Shown: in pieces, positions 19,724-29,381 of the stretch
How positions within the stretch are numbered: the stretch's first letter is position 1
Layout of the letters: every line of letters begins with the position of its first letter
Origin: Melioribacteraceae bacterium 4301-Me
GTDB lineage: Bacteria; Bacteroidota; Ignavibacteria; Ignavibacteriales; Melioribacteraceae
Assembly (NCBI GenBank): GCA_041538185.1
Contig: JBGORM010000001.1
Span: 310,001 to 374,000 of the forward strand
Length of the DNA: 64,000 nucleotides
Reading direction: 5' to 3'
Notes under the pieces: model-generated
Told to the model about the DNA's origin: nothing
What the model saw: the letters and a program-made list of their open reading frames with translations, nothing else
The model's database searches: none
Made by a program: the position numbers and the translations under genes

Positions 19724-20505
19724 CTTAAGCTCACATCTCCAAAATGAATTGTTTCAATTTTATCTCCAGTTTTTAGTATTAAAAACCCATTTTGGTCAAT
19801 ATCTTCAAAGATACCGTACTTACTTTCTTTTCCATCTGTTATTTTTACTTTTTCTCCTATCATGTTACATTTCATTTTCCAGTCGTTAAGAATCTTTTCC
19901 GGTTCATATTTTATGTTTGCAATTAGCGCTTCATAATTATTAAGGATTTCGCTTAATAGACGTTCTCTGCTAACAATTTCTTTGAACTCTTTGCGAATTG
20001 AAGTAGGAGGTATGTCAAACTTCCCCGGAAAATTTGTCTGATTAACATTTACACCAATTCCAATTACCAATTTTTCTATTTTATTTCCTTTAGAAGTAGA
20101 CTCTAAGAGAATTCCAGCGACTTTTTTCCTATTTATCAATACATCATTAGGCCACTTTAACTCTACTTTTAATTGATAAAGATTTTCAATTGAATGGCTT
20201 ACTGCAAGTGATGCTGCAAGATTGAACAAATTAATTTTTTTGCCGTGCGTAAAATCTTTTAACAAAATAGAGAATGTCAAATTTTGACCGTTATTACTTA
20301 CCCATGTACGTTCTCGTCTGCCTTTTCCACTTGATTGATATTCTGCTAAGACTACCGTACCATTTTGATTAAATTCATTGCTTTCCAGCAAAAGTTTGTT
20401 TGTGGAATCAACTTCATCGCAGTAAATAAAATTTCGGCCTATAAATTCTGTATCAAGCTTAATATCAAATTCTTCAATATTAAAAAAATTTAATTCATTC
20501 TTCAT
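19720..20505 (-). CDS. birA: Biotin--[acetyl-CoA-carboxylase] ligase
   Basis: Attaches biotin to the biotin carboxyl carrier protein through biotinyl-AMP. The 261-residue protein has the biotin/ATP loop SSGKGRRERTWVS near residue 77 and the central KWPNDVLINRKKVAGILLE block near 117-135, then IGIGVNVNQ near 147. It starts directly in the catalytic domain, so it lacks the N-terminal DNA-binding helix-turn-helix of E. coli BirA and should be a ligase only, not a repressor. The small C-terminal SH3-like domain (about residues 210-261) is present. First gene of the minus-strand operon; a TACCTTTG box lies about 85 bp upstream. Confidence 0.94.
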   Translation of the reverse strand: MKNELNFFNIEEFDIKLDTEFIGRNFIYCDEVDSTNKLLLESNEFNQNGTVVLAEYQSSGKGRRERTWVSNNGQNLTFSILLKDFTHGKKINLFNLAASLAVSHSIENLYQLKVELKWPNDVLINRKKVAGILLESTSKGNKIEKLVIGIGVNVNQTNFPGKFDIPPTSIRKEFKEIVSRERLLSEILNNYEALIANIKYEPEKILNDWKMKCNMIGEKVKITDGKESKYGIFEDIDQNGFLILKTGDKIETIHFGDVSLR

Positions 20506-20589
20506 AGCAATATGTTCCTTTTTGACAAAATTATTGACAATAAAACAACTTAGTGTATTAATGCACGAGTTTTAAGTCAATTTTGCTTA

Positions 20590-20597
20590 CAAAGGTA
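20590..20597 (-). promoter_or_regulatory. Candidate Bacteroidota-type -7 box for birA operon
   Basis: TACCTTTG on the minus strand matches the Bacteroidota -7 consensus TAnnTTTG exactly. It points towards birA and would give a leader of roughly 80 nt. A good -33 TTG is not present at the expected distance, so the match rests on one box only. Confidence 0.4.
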
Positions 20598-20658
20598 GTT
20601 TGTCATAAATCATTGTAACTTCCTTATCTATAATAACTTAGCAATTTTTCGTAAATGG

Positions 20659-20683
20659 CATTACAATTGTACTTAATGTAATG
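20659..20683 (+). promoter_or_regulatory. Inverted repeat upstream of hsp20 (possible heat-shock operator)
   Basis: A perfect 7-bp inverted repeat, CATTACA and TGTAATG separated by 11 bp, followed by a run of T and lying 19 bp before the hsp20 start. Its position fits an operator or a 5' UTR hairpin. No CIRCE element (TTAGCACTC-N9-GAGTGCTAA) is visible in this gap. Function is inferred from place and symmetry only. Confidence 0.35.
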
Positions 20684-20702
20684 TTTTTTTTATGAGGGAA
20701 AT

Positions 20703-21137
20703 ATGACAAATACATTCTTCGAACTACACAATGATATAAGAAATAATTTCCAGCGTTACTTAAATAATTGCTCCAGGAAATTTCCTTTCCATTTTTTTGA
20801 GCAAAATTTTTTTCCTAATGCAGATATAATAAACGAATATGGCAATATAAAGATATTTTTAGAAGTTCCTGGAGTTAAAAAAGAAAATATTAAAATCACA
20901 TTGCAAGATAATATTTTAACTGTAGAAGGTGAAAAGAAAAATGAAGCTGATTTAATCGAGAGCGCTGAATATTTGCTGAAAGAGAGATATTTCGGTAAGT
21001 TTAAGCGAGACTTCATCTTACCTGAAAATTTGGATTACAATAATATTAAGGCGAAAATTAACGATGGTATACTCGAAATTTTTATCTCTGGATTAGATAG
21101 CACGAAACATGAAAACAAAACAATAAAAATTAACTAA
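20703..21137 (+). CDS. Small heat-shock protein (Hsp20/alpha-crystallin family)
   Basis: A 144-residue ATP-independent holdase. The alpha-crystallin domain spans about residues 40-140, with strand motifs IKIFLEVPGVKKENIKI, LTVEGEKK, FKRDFILPENLD, and the closing INDGILEIFI ahead of a short C-terminal tail with KTIKIN, resembling the I-x-I anchor. A GAGGG precedes the ATG. It lies 30 bp upstream of dnaK on the same strand, so both are probably induced together; a second Hsp20 gene follows dnaK. Confidence 0.93.
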   Translation: MTNTFFELHNDIRNNFQRYLNNCSRKFPFHFFEQNFFPNADIINEYGNIKIFLEVPGVKKENIKITLQDNILTVEGEKKNEADLIESAEYLLKERYFGKFKRDFILPENLDYNNIKAKINDGILEIFISGLDSTKHENKTIKIN

Positions 21138-21167
21138 TTACTTTTAACATTAAAAGGAGTGATAATA

Positions 21168-23090
21168 ATGGGAAAAATAATAGGCATTGACTTAGGAACA
21201 ACTAACTCATGCGTTGCTGTAATGGAGGGCAATGAACCAGTTGTAATTCCTAACTCTGAAGGCGGCAGAACTACTCCATCGATAGTTGCTTTTACGAAGA
21301 CAGGGGAAAGATTAGTAGGACAACCTGCTAAACGGCAAGCAGTGACAAATCCTAAAAATACAATCTTTTCTATAAAACGTTTTATGGGAAGAAGAATTGA
21401 AGAAGTTAGCCGAGAAATTAAAGAAGTGCCCTACCAGGTAGTTGCCGGTGAAAATGGTTCAGCTAGAGTTAAAATAGAAGATAGATTGTATTCTCCGCCT
21501 GAAATTTCAGCAATGATTTTGCAGAAAATGAAAAAAACCGCTGAAGATTACTTGGGACAAGAAGTAACCGAAGCAGTAATTACAGTACCAGCATATTTTA
21601 ACGACTCGCAAAGGCAAGCAACAAAAGATGCTGGTGAAATAGCAGGCTTGCATGTGAGAAGAATAATCAATGAACCAACAGCAGCGGCATTAGCATATGG
21701 ATTGGATAAAAAGCATAAAGACCAAATAGTAGCCGTTTATGATTTAGGTGGCGGTACTTTTGATATTTCTATACTTCAAATTGGAGAAGGTGTTTTTGAA
21801 GTAAAATCAACTAATGGTGACACACATCTTGGTGGCGACGATTTTGATCAACGACTTATAGATTATTTAGCTGAAGAATTTAAAAAACAAGAAGGAATAG
21901 ATTTGCGGAAAGACCCTATGGCGCTTCAAAGATTAAAAGAAGCAGCTGAAAAAGCTAAGATTGAGTTGTCTTCTTCTGTTCAAACAGATGTTAACCTTCC
22001 TTTTATAACTGCTACTCAAGATGGACCAAAGCACTTAAATATTACTATAACTCGTGCTAAATTTGAACAGCTTGTAGATGATTTAATTCAAAGGACTGTT
22101 GAACCGTGTGAAAAGGCTATGAAAGATGCCGGTGTAACCCCATCACAAATCGATGAAGTAATACTTGTCGGTGGTTCAACTAGGGTTCCAAAAGTACAAG
22201 AATTAGTAAAGAAATTATTTGGTAAAGAGCCTCATAAAGGAGTTAATCCGGATGAAGTTGTAGCTGTTGGTGCTGCAATTCAAGGCGGTGTTTTAGCAGG
22301 TGATGTGAAAGATGTTCTTTTACTCGATGTAACACCTCTTTCTCTTGGAATTGAAACCTTAGGCGGTGTAATGACTGTGCTAATTCCTGCTAATACAACA
22401 ATTCCTACTAAAAAAAGTGAAGTTTTTTCAACTGCTTCTGATAATCAACCCTCAGTTGAAATTCATGTTTTGCAAGGTGAACGACCAATGGCTGCCGATA
22501 ACAGAACGTTAGGCAGATTCCATTTGGACGGCATTCCGCCGGCTCCAAGAGGCGTTCCTCAAATTGAAGTTACTTTTGATATTGATGCTAACGGTATTTT
22601 GCATGTCTCAGCTAAAGATAAAGCTACAGGTAAAGAGCAAAGTATTAGAATTACTTCTTCAAGCGGATTATCAAAAGAAGAAATTGAAAAAATGAAACAA
22701 GAAGCTAAAGAACACGCTGCAGAGGATAAGAAAAAGAAAGAGGCAGTCGAAATTAAAAACAATGCTGATAACCTTGTATTCCAAACTAAAAAACAAATAC
22801 AGGAAATGGGCGATAAAATGCCGGCTGATGCGAAAAGCAGACTTGAAACCGAAATTGCAAAAGTTGAAGATGCGCTGAAAACAAATGATACGGATAGAAT
22901 AAAATCCGCTACTGATGGATTAACTAAAGTATGGAATGAAATAGCTCAAAATCTTTATCAGCAAGCTGGCTCTTCTGCTCAACAAGCATCTGGCCCAAAC
23001 GGACCTCAAGCGCAGCAGAAATCATCTGCAAAAGATGAAAAGGATGTTCAGGATGCTTCTTATGAAGTTGTTGATGATGATAAAAAATAA
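21168..23090 (+). CDS. dnaK: Molecular chaperone DnaK (Hsp70)
   Basis: Full-length Hsp70 of 640 residues. The nucleotide-binding domain starts with [20 protein letters not shown] and contains [17 protein letters not shown], the [12 protein letters not shown] segment, [14 protein letters not shown] and [11 protein letters not shown]; the substrate domain includes [14 protein letters not shown] and a helical lid, with a Gln/Ala-rich tail ending in the usual acidic stretch (YEVVDDDKK). The ATG at 21168 is preceded at 8 bp by AGGAG (21155-21159); the in-frame GTG at 21159 lies within that ribosome-binding site and is rejected. No dnaJ or grpE is adjacent. It is bracketed by two Hsp20 genes. Confidence 0.98.
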   Translation: MGKIIGIDLGTTNSCVAVMEGNEPVVIPNSEGGRTTPSIVAFTKTGERLVGQPAKRQAVTNPKNTIFSIKRFMGRRIEEVSREIKEVPYQVVAGENGSARVKIEDRLYSPPEISAMILQKMKKTAEDYLGQEVTEAVITVPAYFNDSQRQATKDAGEIAGLHVRRIINEPTAAALAYGLDKKHKDQIVAVYDLGGGTFDISILQIGEGVFEVKSTNGDTHLGGDDFDQRLIDYLAEEFKKQEGIDLRKDPMALQRLKEAAEKAKIELSSSVQTDVNLPFITATQDGPKHLNITITRAKFEQLVDDLIQRTVEPCEKAMKDAGVTPSQIDEVILVGGSTRVPKVQELVKKLFGKEPHKGVNPDEVVAVGAAIQGGVLAGDVKDVLLLDVTPLSLGIETLGGVMTVLIPANTTIPTKKSEVFSTASDNQPSVEIHVLQGERPMAADNRTLGRFHLDGIPPAPRGVPQIEVTFDIDANGILHVSAKDKATGKEQSIRITSSSGLSKEEIEKMKQEAKEHAAEDKKKKEAVEIKNNADNLVFQTKKQIQEMGDKMPADAKSRLETEIAKVEDALKTNDTDRIKSATDGLTKVWNEIAQNLYQQAGSSAQQASGPNGPQAQQKSSAKDEKDVQDASYEVVDDDKK

Positions 23091-23106
23091 TTTGCTCATA
23101 TTTATG

Positions 23107-23216
23107 GAGCTGTTTAATAAGTAATGCTTTTAGGAAATTTATATAGAAAATATCTCTTGGAGCAGGTTACTGCAGAATTGAATGGTGATAAAATACTTTT
23201 TAAACAGCTCTTTTTT
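23107..23216 (+). terminator. Probable terminator of dnaK with a long loop
   Basis: An 11-bp perfect inverted repeat (GAGCTGTTTAA at 23107-23117 and TTAAACAGCTC at 23200-23210) is followed at once by six T. The arms are 82 bp apart, unusually far for an intrinsic terminator, so the loop may fold further or the stem may have another role. Confidence 0.55.
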
Positions 23217-23302
23217 AAAATTTATCTCAATTAAATGCTCAACGTAAAATTCAGGCAGCTTGATGTAAATTTATTAACGATTAATTTAAGAGGAGTAATA
23301 AA

Positions 23303-23683
23303 ATGACAGAAACAACTGAAACTAAAAAATTAACTTGGGAAGAGGCGTTAGAGTATGAACCCTGGGTAGCTCCATTGATTGATATATATGAAACAGATGA
23401 AAATTTTTATTTGATTGCTCAAATGCCAGGCGTTACTAAAGATAATATTAAAATTAAATTGGAAAATGGTCATTTGGTAATTATGGGAAGGATAGATTAT
23501 GACAGCCATGTTAATAGAAAATATGTGTTAAAAGAAATTGAGTCTGGGAATTTTTACCGAAAATTTAAAATTTCTGATAATATTAATACTGATAAAATTG
23601 ATGCAAAGCTTGAAAATGGCTTGCTTGAGGTAACCCTCCCAAAACAGGAAAAAATAAGACCAAGAAGAATTGACATAAAATAA
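23303..23683 (+). CDS. Small heat-shock protein (Hsp20 family), second copy
   Basis: A 126-residue Hsp20 with the alpha-crystallin domain from about residue 28 to 115: FYLIAQMPGVTKDNIKIKLE, LVIMGRI, FYRKFKISDNIN and LENGLLEVTLPKQE. It differs considerably from the Hsp20 upstream of dnaK, so it is a diverged paralogue and not a recent duplicate. An Arg-rich C-terminal tail (RPRRIDIK) contains a possible I-x-I anchor. GAGGAG lies 9 bp before the ATG. It is separated from dnaK by a terminator, so it may have its own promoter. Confidence 0.92.
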   Translation: MTETTETKKLTWEEALEYEPWVAPLIDIYETDENFYLIAQMPGVTKDNIKIKLENGHLVIMGRIDYDSHVNRKYVLKEIESGNFYRKFKISDNINTDKIDAKLENGLLEVTLPKQEKIRPRRIDIK

Positions 23684-23706
23684 ATATTGTCTGTCCTTAA
23701 AATTTA

Positions 23707-23762
23707 GGCTGTCTATTAGCTAAAAATAAAGTTATTATTTTTAACTTTTAGGCAGCCTTTTA
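23707..23762 (+). terminator. Rho-independent terminator after second hsp20
   Basis: GGCTGTCTA (23707-23715) pairs with TAGGCAGCC (23749-23757) over 9 bp with a single G.U, and is followed by TTTTAT. It sits 24 bp after the hsp20 stop on the same strand. Confidence 0.65.
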
Positions 23763-23857
23763 TATTACTATCCGATTGCTGATTTACCAATTAAATTTTT
23801 TCTGATGAAAAATTTATGTTGATTGAATAACTGAACACATTTCTTTAATTTCGGCGT

Positions 23858-25834
23858 GTGAAAACAGCTGCATCAATATTTTTACTAATTATTCTAACTA
23901 CTCTGTTTTACTTACAAGAGAATGGCATTTCTTTTCTAACTCAACACCAAAAACCAATTGGCAATTATTATAAGGGCTTATTAAAAAATGAGTTAAAAAA
24001 CTACACTAAGACTGCCGATTATGATATAAAGGTCAATTTTAATCCGAGTACTAAAATTATTGATGTAAATGAAAAAATAACGTGGATAAATCGTTCTTCT
24101 TTGCCTGTGAGTGAACTTCAATTTCACTTCTACGCTAATGCTTATAAAAGTAAGAGAACATTGTTTGCTTCGGGTTGGAATATTCAGCCAGAAAATGAGA
24201 CTCATATTGATTTAAGAAATTTTATGATTAATGAGAAAAAAGCAAAATTGTTTTACTTTCAACCGGAAATTTATAATCCATACGATAGCACCGTAGCAAA
24301 ATCTATTTTAAGCAAACCAATCTATCCGGGCGATTCAGTAAATATTTATTTCAATTATTCTATGAAAATTCCTAAATCTATTAAAAGGCTGGGTTACGCA
24401 AGTGGCAGAAATTTTTATTTTATTTCACAGTGGTATCCTAAATTAGGTGTTTTTGAAGATGGTAAGTGGGTTTGCAGTCAATACCACCCATATACAAATT
24501 TTTATTCTGATTTTGCAGATTATAATGTGAGCATTACAGTACCTAAAAATTTCGTAGTTGGAGCTACAGGTAATTTATCTTATAGTAATGAGACTGATAA
24601 TAAAATTACTTATGTTTATCAACAAGCTGCAGTTCATGATTTTGCATGGTTTACCACAGATAATATTCTCTATCGTGATCAAATCTATAGAAGAAACGAC
24701 AGAAGTGAAATTTTAATTAAAGCCTTTGTCCAGCCCGAAAGAGAAAAATATTTTGATAGATATTTTAAGGTTATTAAAAATTGTTTAAGATACTTTGAAG
24801 ATAACATAGGTGTTTATCCCTACGAAAATATAACTATAGTAGATGTGCCCCGCACATGCGCAGCCGGAGGAATGGAATATCCAACTTTATTTACTACAAG
24901 TGCTGAATTGTTCTCACCTGTAGAAACTCATCAGCCTGAATATGTAACAGCTCATGAATTTTCTCATCAGTTTTTTTATGGATTATTAGCTAATAACGAG
25001 GTATATGAAGCGTGGCTTGATGAAGGCTTTGCTACCTATATTTCCACAAAAATAGTTTATAATTATTATGGTGATGAGTTAGCTTTTTTTAAGATTGCTT
25101 CTTTTATACCTGTCTTTGGCCTAAATTTACTTTCATACAAAGGGATACCAATTATCTATACTCTTGCTAAAATTCCTAAACAAGAATCATCTGAACAATT
25201 AAAAGGTTATTATACAAACATTGCAATTGGAACCATCTCAGAAAAATCTTATCTGTTGCCGACTAAATTATCTTATGTGGTTAATTCTTACCTTAAACCC
25301 TCATTAGTATTAGAATCTCTAGAAAGATACTTAGGCCATAAAAAAATGATGCACATACTGAAAAAGTATTTTGACAAATACAAATTCAAGCATCCTAAAG
25401 CTGAAGATTTTATAAACGTTGTACAAGAAAATTCTGATGAAAATATGGATTGGTTTTTTAATGAGTTTTATAAAAGTGCAAATACATACGATTATTTAGT
25501 CTCAAATTTATCTTATCTTGGTAAAAATTTTTATGCTGTGTTTGTCCAGAAAAAAGGGAACGGATTCTTTAAAAACGAAGTCGCTTTAATTACAGATAAA
25601 GACACCTTATATCAAAAGTGGGATAAAGACGAAAATTATCACGTATTTATTTTTTACACCAAGAATAAAGTTAAAGCCGCAGTCATCGACCCTGAAAGGA
25701 AAAATTTGTTAGATGTTAACTTTGCCAACAATTCTTATACTATAGAACCAAATTATTCAGCTTCGCTGTCAATAACTATTCGTTGGTTCTTTTGGATACA
25801 GAATGCTTTAATGATTATAGGCAGTATTGGATAA
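23858..25834 (+). CDS. M1 family zinc metallopeptidase (aminopeptidase N-like)
   Basis: A 658-residue zinc peptidase. An N-terminal hydrophobic helix (ASIFLLIILTTLFYL, residues 5-19) is a signal peptide or anchor. The beta-saddle domain is followed by the exopeptidase motif GGMEYPT near residue 343 (a variant of GAMEN) and the zinc site HEFSH at 366-370 with the third ligand Glu389 in WLDEGFATY, exactly the HExxH-x18-E spacing of M1. A hydrophobic stretch near residue 640 may be a C-terminal anchor, giving a periplasmic, membrane-associated enzyme. The start is a GTG at 23858. No T9SS sorting domain is visible. Confidence 0.9.
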   Translation: MKTAASIFLLIILTTLFYLQENGISFLTQHQKPIGNYYKGLLKNELKNYTKTADYDIKVNFNPSTKIIDVNEKITWINRSSLPVSELQFHFYANAYKSKRTLFASGWNIQPENETHIDLRNFMINEKKAKLFYFQPEIYNPYDSTVAKSILSKPIYPGDSVNIYFNYSMKIPKSIKRLGYASGRNFYFISQWYPKLGVFEDGKWVCSQYHPYTNFYSDFADYNVSITVPKNFVVGATGNLSYSNETDNKITYVYQQAAVHDFAWFTTDNILYRDQIYRRNDRSEILIKAFVQPEREKYFDRYFKVIKNCLRYFEDNIGVYPYENITIVDVPRTCAAGGMEYPTLFTTSAELFSPVETHQPEYVTAHEFSHQFFYGLLANNEVYEAWLDEGFATYISTKIVYNYYGDELAFFKIASFIPVFGLNLLSYKGIPIIYTLAKIPKQESSEQLKGYYTNIAIGTISEKSYLLPTKLSYVVNSYLKPSLVLESLERYLGHKKMMHILKKYFDKYKFKHPKAEDFINVVQENSDENMDWFFNEFYKSANTYDYLVSNLSYLGKNFYAVFVQKKGNGFFKNEVALITDKDTLYQKWDKDENYHVFIFYTKNKVKAAVIDPERKNLLDVNFANNSYTIEPNYSASLSITIRWFFWIQNALMIIGSIG

Positions 25835-25836
25835 TT

Positions 25837-26730
25837 ATGAAAAGTATATTTGTTAAAAGCATAAGAGCGGTTATTTACAATAGTAAGTTTATTCTTCTTT
25901 TTTGGGCTTTTAATGCATTGATGGCTTTGGTTTTGTCCGTGCCAATTTTTTATATCTTAACTGATAATTTAAGTCGTTCACTTATAAATGATAAATTAAT
26001 GAGTGGATTTGATTACACGTGGTATATACAATTTCAAAATTTATACAAACTTCACATAGAACAAATGCCATTAAGTATTGCTTTTGTTGTTGGAATTTAT
26101 ACTTTAGTTCAGACTTTCTTTTTAGGCGGTCTAATTTCCATATTTAATTTACCTCAAAAAAATCTTTATGTAGATTTTTTTTACGGTGGCGTAAAATACT
26201 TTTATCGTTTTACAAAAGTACTTTTGGTAACGCTAATTTTTTATACCTTTGTTTTTCTTATTATTGATTGGCTTGGAAATTTAATTTCAACGATTTTTGC
26301 AGATTCTGAAAATGAGTTATTCGAATTTGTCTTAAGACTGCTTACGTATTTATTGCTAATTTTTTTCATTGGAATTATAACAATTATTTCAGACTATTCT
26401 AAAGTTTCGTTAGCTATAAACGACAAAAAAGAAGCAATAAAGGGAATTTTTACAGCAATTAAGTTCATAAAAAATAACTTTAATATAGCTTTTATATTTT
26501 TTTTAATAGTTGCCATTTTAGGTGCTACAGGTGCAGTATTATACAATTTTATTGAAAAAGAAATACCAAGAACGCCTGGATATTTTCTTATTCTTTCTTT
26601 TGTTCTTCAGCAAATGTTGATTATTTTTCGCCTCTATATTAGAATGTTGTTTGCTTCAACAGAAGTAAGTTTATATAAAGATTTAAGCGCAGAACAATTA
26701 CACGTAGAATTAAAAGGAGAATTTAATTAA
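25837..26730 (+). CDS. Multi-pass membrane protein of unknown function
   Basis: About 297 residues with roughly six hydrophobic helices: near residues 18-42, 75-105, 130-155, 175-200, 215-245 and 260-285. No catalytic motif was recognised; the general look resembles large uncharacterised bacterial integral-membrane families with an amphipathic start helix (KSIFVKSIRAVIYNSKF). I chose the ATG at 25837, 2 bp after the peptidase stop, over an in-frame start at 25783 inside the peptidase gene, because the hydrophobic pattern begins there. The stop overlaps the def ATG by one base, so the gene is likely translated with def. Confidence 0.75.
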   Translation: MKSIFVKSIRAVIYNSKFILLFWAFNALMALVLSVPIFYILTDNLSRSLINDKLMSGFDYTWYIQFQNLYKLHIEQMPLSIAFVVGIYTLVQTFFLGGLISIFNLPQKNLYVDFFYGGVKYFYRFTKVLLVTLIFYTFVFLIIDWLGNLISTIFADSENELFEFVLRLLTYLLLIFFIGIITIISDYSKVSLAINDKKEAIKGIFTAIKFIKNNFNIAFIFFLIVAILGATGAVLYNFIEKEIPRTPGYFLILSFVLQQMLIIFRLYIRMLFASTEVSLYKDLSAEQLHVELKGEFN

Positions 26731-27275
26731 TGGCAATAATTCCAATAACAGTATATGGTGACAAAATTCTAAGGCAAAAAACAAAAAAAATTAATCAAAT
26801 AGATGATGAAATTATTGTTAAAATAAAAGATATGTTTGAAACTATGCATAATGCTCACGGCATAGGTTTAGCTGCTAATCAAGTTGGTTTTAATGAATCA
26901 ATTTTTGTGGTAGATTTAAGTCAAGTTGAGGGTTATGAAAAAATTAAACCTGTTGTAATGATTAATCCAGAAATAATAGAAGAATCACCCGAAAAAGTTG
27001 TAATGGAAGAAGGATGTTTAAGTTTACCGCTCTTAAAAGCAGAAGTTGAAAGGTCGCAAATAATAAAAGTAAAGTTTATTGATACAGATGAGAATGAACA
27101 AACTTTAGAAGCAGATGAACTGTTTGCTAGAGTAATTCTGCATGAATACGATCACCTTCAAGGCAAAATGATTCCCGACAGAGTAACACCTGATGTAAAG
27201 AAAAAATTGCAAGCCGAACTTAAAAAAATTATGAATAGAGAAATTAAAATTGATTACCCCATTACTCAAAAATGA
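26730..27275 (+). CDS. def: Peptide deformylase
   Basis: Removes the N-formyl group from nascent proteins. The 181-residue sequence has the three deformylase motifs in order: GIGLAANQ at 44-51, EEGCLSLP with metal ligand Cys96, and HEYDH with His138 and His142 as metal ligands and Glu139 as catalyst. The start overlaps the preceding membrane-protein stop (TAATG), and fmt, which adds the formyl group to initiator tRNA, follows 30 bp later, the classic def-fmt pair. Confidence 0.97.
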   Translation: MAIIPITVYGDKILRQKTKKINQIDDEIIVKIKDMFETMHNAHGIGLAANQVGFNESIFVVDLSQVEGYEKIKPVVMINPEIIEESPEKVVMEEGCLSLPLLKAEVERSQIIKVKFIDTDENEQTLEADELFARVILHEYDHLQGKMIPDRVTPDVKKKLQAELKKIMNREIKIDYPITQK

Positions 27276-27305
27276 ACCCCTTATTTTATAAGCTGCGGAG
27301 AACAA

Positions 27306-28220
27306 ATGAAAGTTGTTTTTATGGGCACACCTGAATTTGCCGTAGCATCCTTAAAAAAAATTTACCAAAGTCAACATGAAATCCTGGCGGTAGTTACTAC
27401 TCCAGACAAACAAAGGGGACGGGGTAGAGTTGTTAGTTTTACTGCAGTTAAAGACTTTGCCGTTAGATATAATCTAAGATTATTACAACCTGATGAACTG
27501 AAAGAGAAAAAATTTATTGAGGAATTAAAAAAACTTGATTCTGATCTTTTTGTAGTGGTTGCTTTTAGAATTTTGCCTAAGGAAGTATACACTATTCCAA
27601 AATTTGGCACAATAAACTTACATGCTTCATTATTACCTAAATATCGTGGGGCTGCACCAATTCAATGGGCGTTGATAAATGGCGAAAAAGAAACTGGTGT
27701 TACTACTTTTTTTATTGAAGAAAAGGTCGATACTGGCAATATTATCCTTCAAGAAAAAATTCCAATTGACGATGAAGATAACTATGGAACTTTGCACGAT
27801 AAATTAATGAATTTAGGGGCGGACGTTGTTATTAAAACGATTGATAAATTATCTTCTAAAGACTATAAGCTATTTAAGCAAGATAATTCATTAGCAAGCA
27901 CCGCACCAAAGATTACCAAGGAAATTTGCAAAATTAATTGGGATAAATCGGCTGTCGAAATTCATAACCTCGTGCGTGCACTGTCGCCTTACCCCGGCGC
28001 CTTTTTTGTCCATCAAAATAAACAGTATAAAATATTTAAGACAAGAATAATTGCCGACAGTGAGGAATTTGCAAATGCTTTTAAAGACTCACGATTTTTA
28101 ATTCATAACACTCAACTTTTTGCTAAGACTGGTAAAGGAATTTTGCAGATTCTTGAAATCCAACTCGAGGGTCGTAAAAGAATGTTAACTGAAGAATTTT
28201 TACGCGGTTATAAATTATAA
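27306..28220 (+). CDS. fmt: Methionyl-tRNA formyltransferase
   Basis: Formylates Met-tRNAfMet with 10-formyl-THF. The 304-residue protein opens with VVFMGTPEFAVASL; the catalytic triad is Asn104 and His106 in INLHASLLPKYRG and Asp142 in EEKVDTGNI, matching the spacing of the E. coli enzyme. The C-terminal OB-fold domain (about 205-304) is present, slightly shorter than usual. GGAG lies 4-9 bp before the ATG. Confidence 0.96.
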   Translation: MKVVFMGTPEFAVASLKKIYQSQHEILAVVTTPDKQRGRGRVVSFTAVKDFAVRYNLRLLQPDELKEKKFIEELKKLDSDLFVVVAFRILPKEVYTIPKFGTINLHASLLPKYRGAAPIQWALINGEKETGVTTFFIEEKVDTGNIILQEKIPIDDEDNYGTLHDKLMNLGADVVIKTIDKLSSKDYKLFKQDNSLASTAPKITKEICKINWDKSAVEIHNLVRALSPYPGAFFVHQNKQYKIFKTRIIADSEEFANAFKDSRFLIHNTQLFAKTGKGILQILEIQLEGRKRMLTEEFLRGYKL

Positions 28221-28249
28221 TATGTAAAATTTTCACGTGAGCTGTTAAA

Positions 28250-29227
28250 ATGAGAAATATGAAATTGAACAGTATACTTGAAGCTATAGGCAGAACACCT
28301 ATTGTTAAATTGGGTAATATATCAAAGAACTTTAAAGCTACCATCTGGGCTAAACTTGAATTTATGAACCCAGGTGGTAGCATGAAAGATAGAATAGCTA
28401 AGTATATGATTGAAAAAGCTGAAAAAGAAGGTAAAATAAAACCAGGCGATACAATTCTTGAAAACTCTTCTGGAAACACCGCAATGGGACTGGCGATTGT
28501 CTGTAGGCAAAAAGGATACAAATTGAAAATTGTAATTCGCAATACTACAAGCAAAGAAAAAATTAAGATGCTCGAAGTACTTGGAGTGGATGTTATTCAA
28601 GTCGACGGTACGTTACCGCCTGAACACCCTGAATCTTACAACAATTTTGCACTTAATTATGCGAAAAATAATCCCAATGTTTATTATATCGACCAACATA
28701 ATAATTTGGATAATAACGAAAGCCATTATTTAACTACTGGTCCAGAAATTTGGGAACAAATGGAAGGGAATATAGATTACTTTGTAGCCGGCGTTGGAAC
28801 TGGCGGTACATTATTTGGAGCTGGGAAATACCTGAAAGAGAGGAATCCAAACATTAAGTTAATTGGCATTGATCCAATTGGTTCCATTTTTTACGACTGG
28901 TACAAGTATAAAAAAATGATAAAGCCATCACGTTATTTAATTGAGGGTATTGGAGATGAATTCCTAATTAAAACTGCACAACTTGAAATGATGGATGATA
29001 TGCTAAAAATCTCAGATAAAAAGGCAATTGGATGGACTAAAAAGCTTGCATTCGAAGAAGGGATTATAGCTGGTGGTTCAAGCGGCGCAAATGTGTGGGG
29101 GGCAGTGCAAATCGCAGAAAAAATTAATAGAGAAGCTAATATTGTAACTGTTATTTGCGATACTGGCTACAAGTATTTTAGTACAATTTATAACGATAAT
29201 TGGCTTGAAAAAAATAATTTGTTGTAA
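28250..29227 (+). CDS. Cysteine synthase/cystathionine beta-synthase family PLP enzyme
   Basis: A 325-residue fold-type II PLP enzyme of the cysteine synthase family. The PLP lysine is in NPGGSMKDRIAKYM near residue 45; the substrate loop reads NSSGNTAMGLAI where cysteine synthases normally have TSGNTGI; the phosphate clamp is GVGTGGT near 180 and GGSSGAN near 267. The lack of CBS domains and the altered loop suggest it may not be a plain O-acetylserine sulfhydrylase; it could use another activated serine or cysteine donor. A paralogue with CBS domains lies 1 kb downstream. Start could also be ATG 28259. Confidence 0.85.
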   Translation: MRNMKLNSILEAIGRTPIVKLGNISKNFKATIWAKLEFMNPGGSMKDRIAKYMIEKAEKEGKIKPGDTILENSSGNTAMGLAIVCRQKGYKLKIVIRNTTSKEKIKMLEVLGVDVIQVDGTLPPEHPESYNNFALNYAKNNPNVYYIDQHNNLDNNESHYLTTGPEIWEQMEGNIDYFVAGVGTGGTLFGAGKYLKERNPNIKLIGIDPIGSIFYDWYKYKKMIKPSRYLIEGIGDEFLIKTAQLEMMDDMLKISDKKAIGWTKKLAFEEGIIAGGSSGANVWGAVQIAEKINREANIVTVICDTGYKYFSTIYNDNWLEKNNLL

Positions 29228-29381
29228 AAAAATATTGCTATTCGTTAAAAATTATTTTGATGCCGCAAAAATTTAACTTACTAAATCAAGTGTAAATCAA
29301 GAGATTTAACCCACATATACTTGTAATAAAATAACTTGATGAACTTTTGCATTTGACTTTTCTATTTAACTCTAATCTTAA

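Noticed and set aside
20506-20702. CIRCE operator before the heat-shock genes
   Set aside because: Neither half of the CIRCE consensus is present; only a shorter unrelated inverted repeat was seen.
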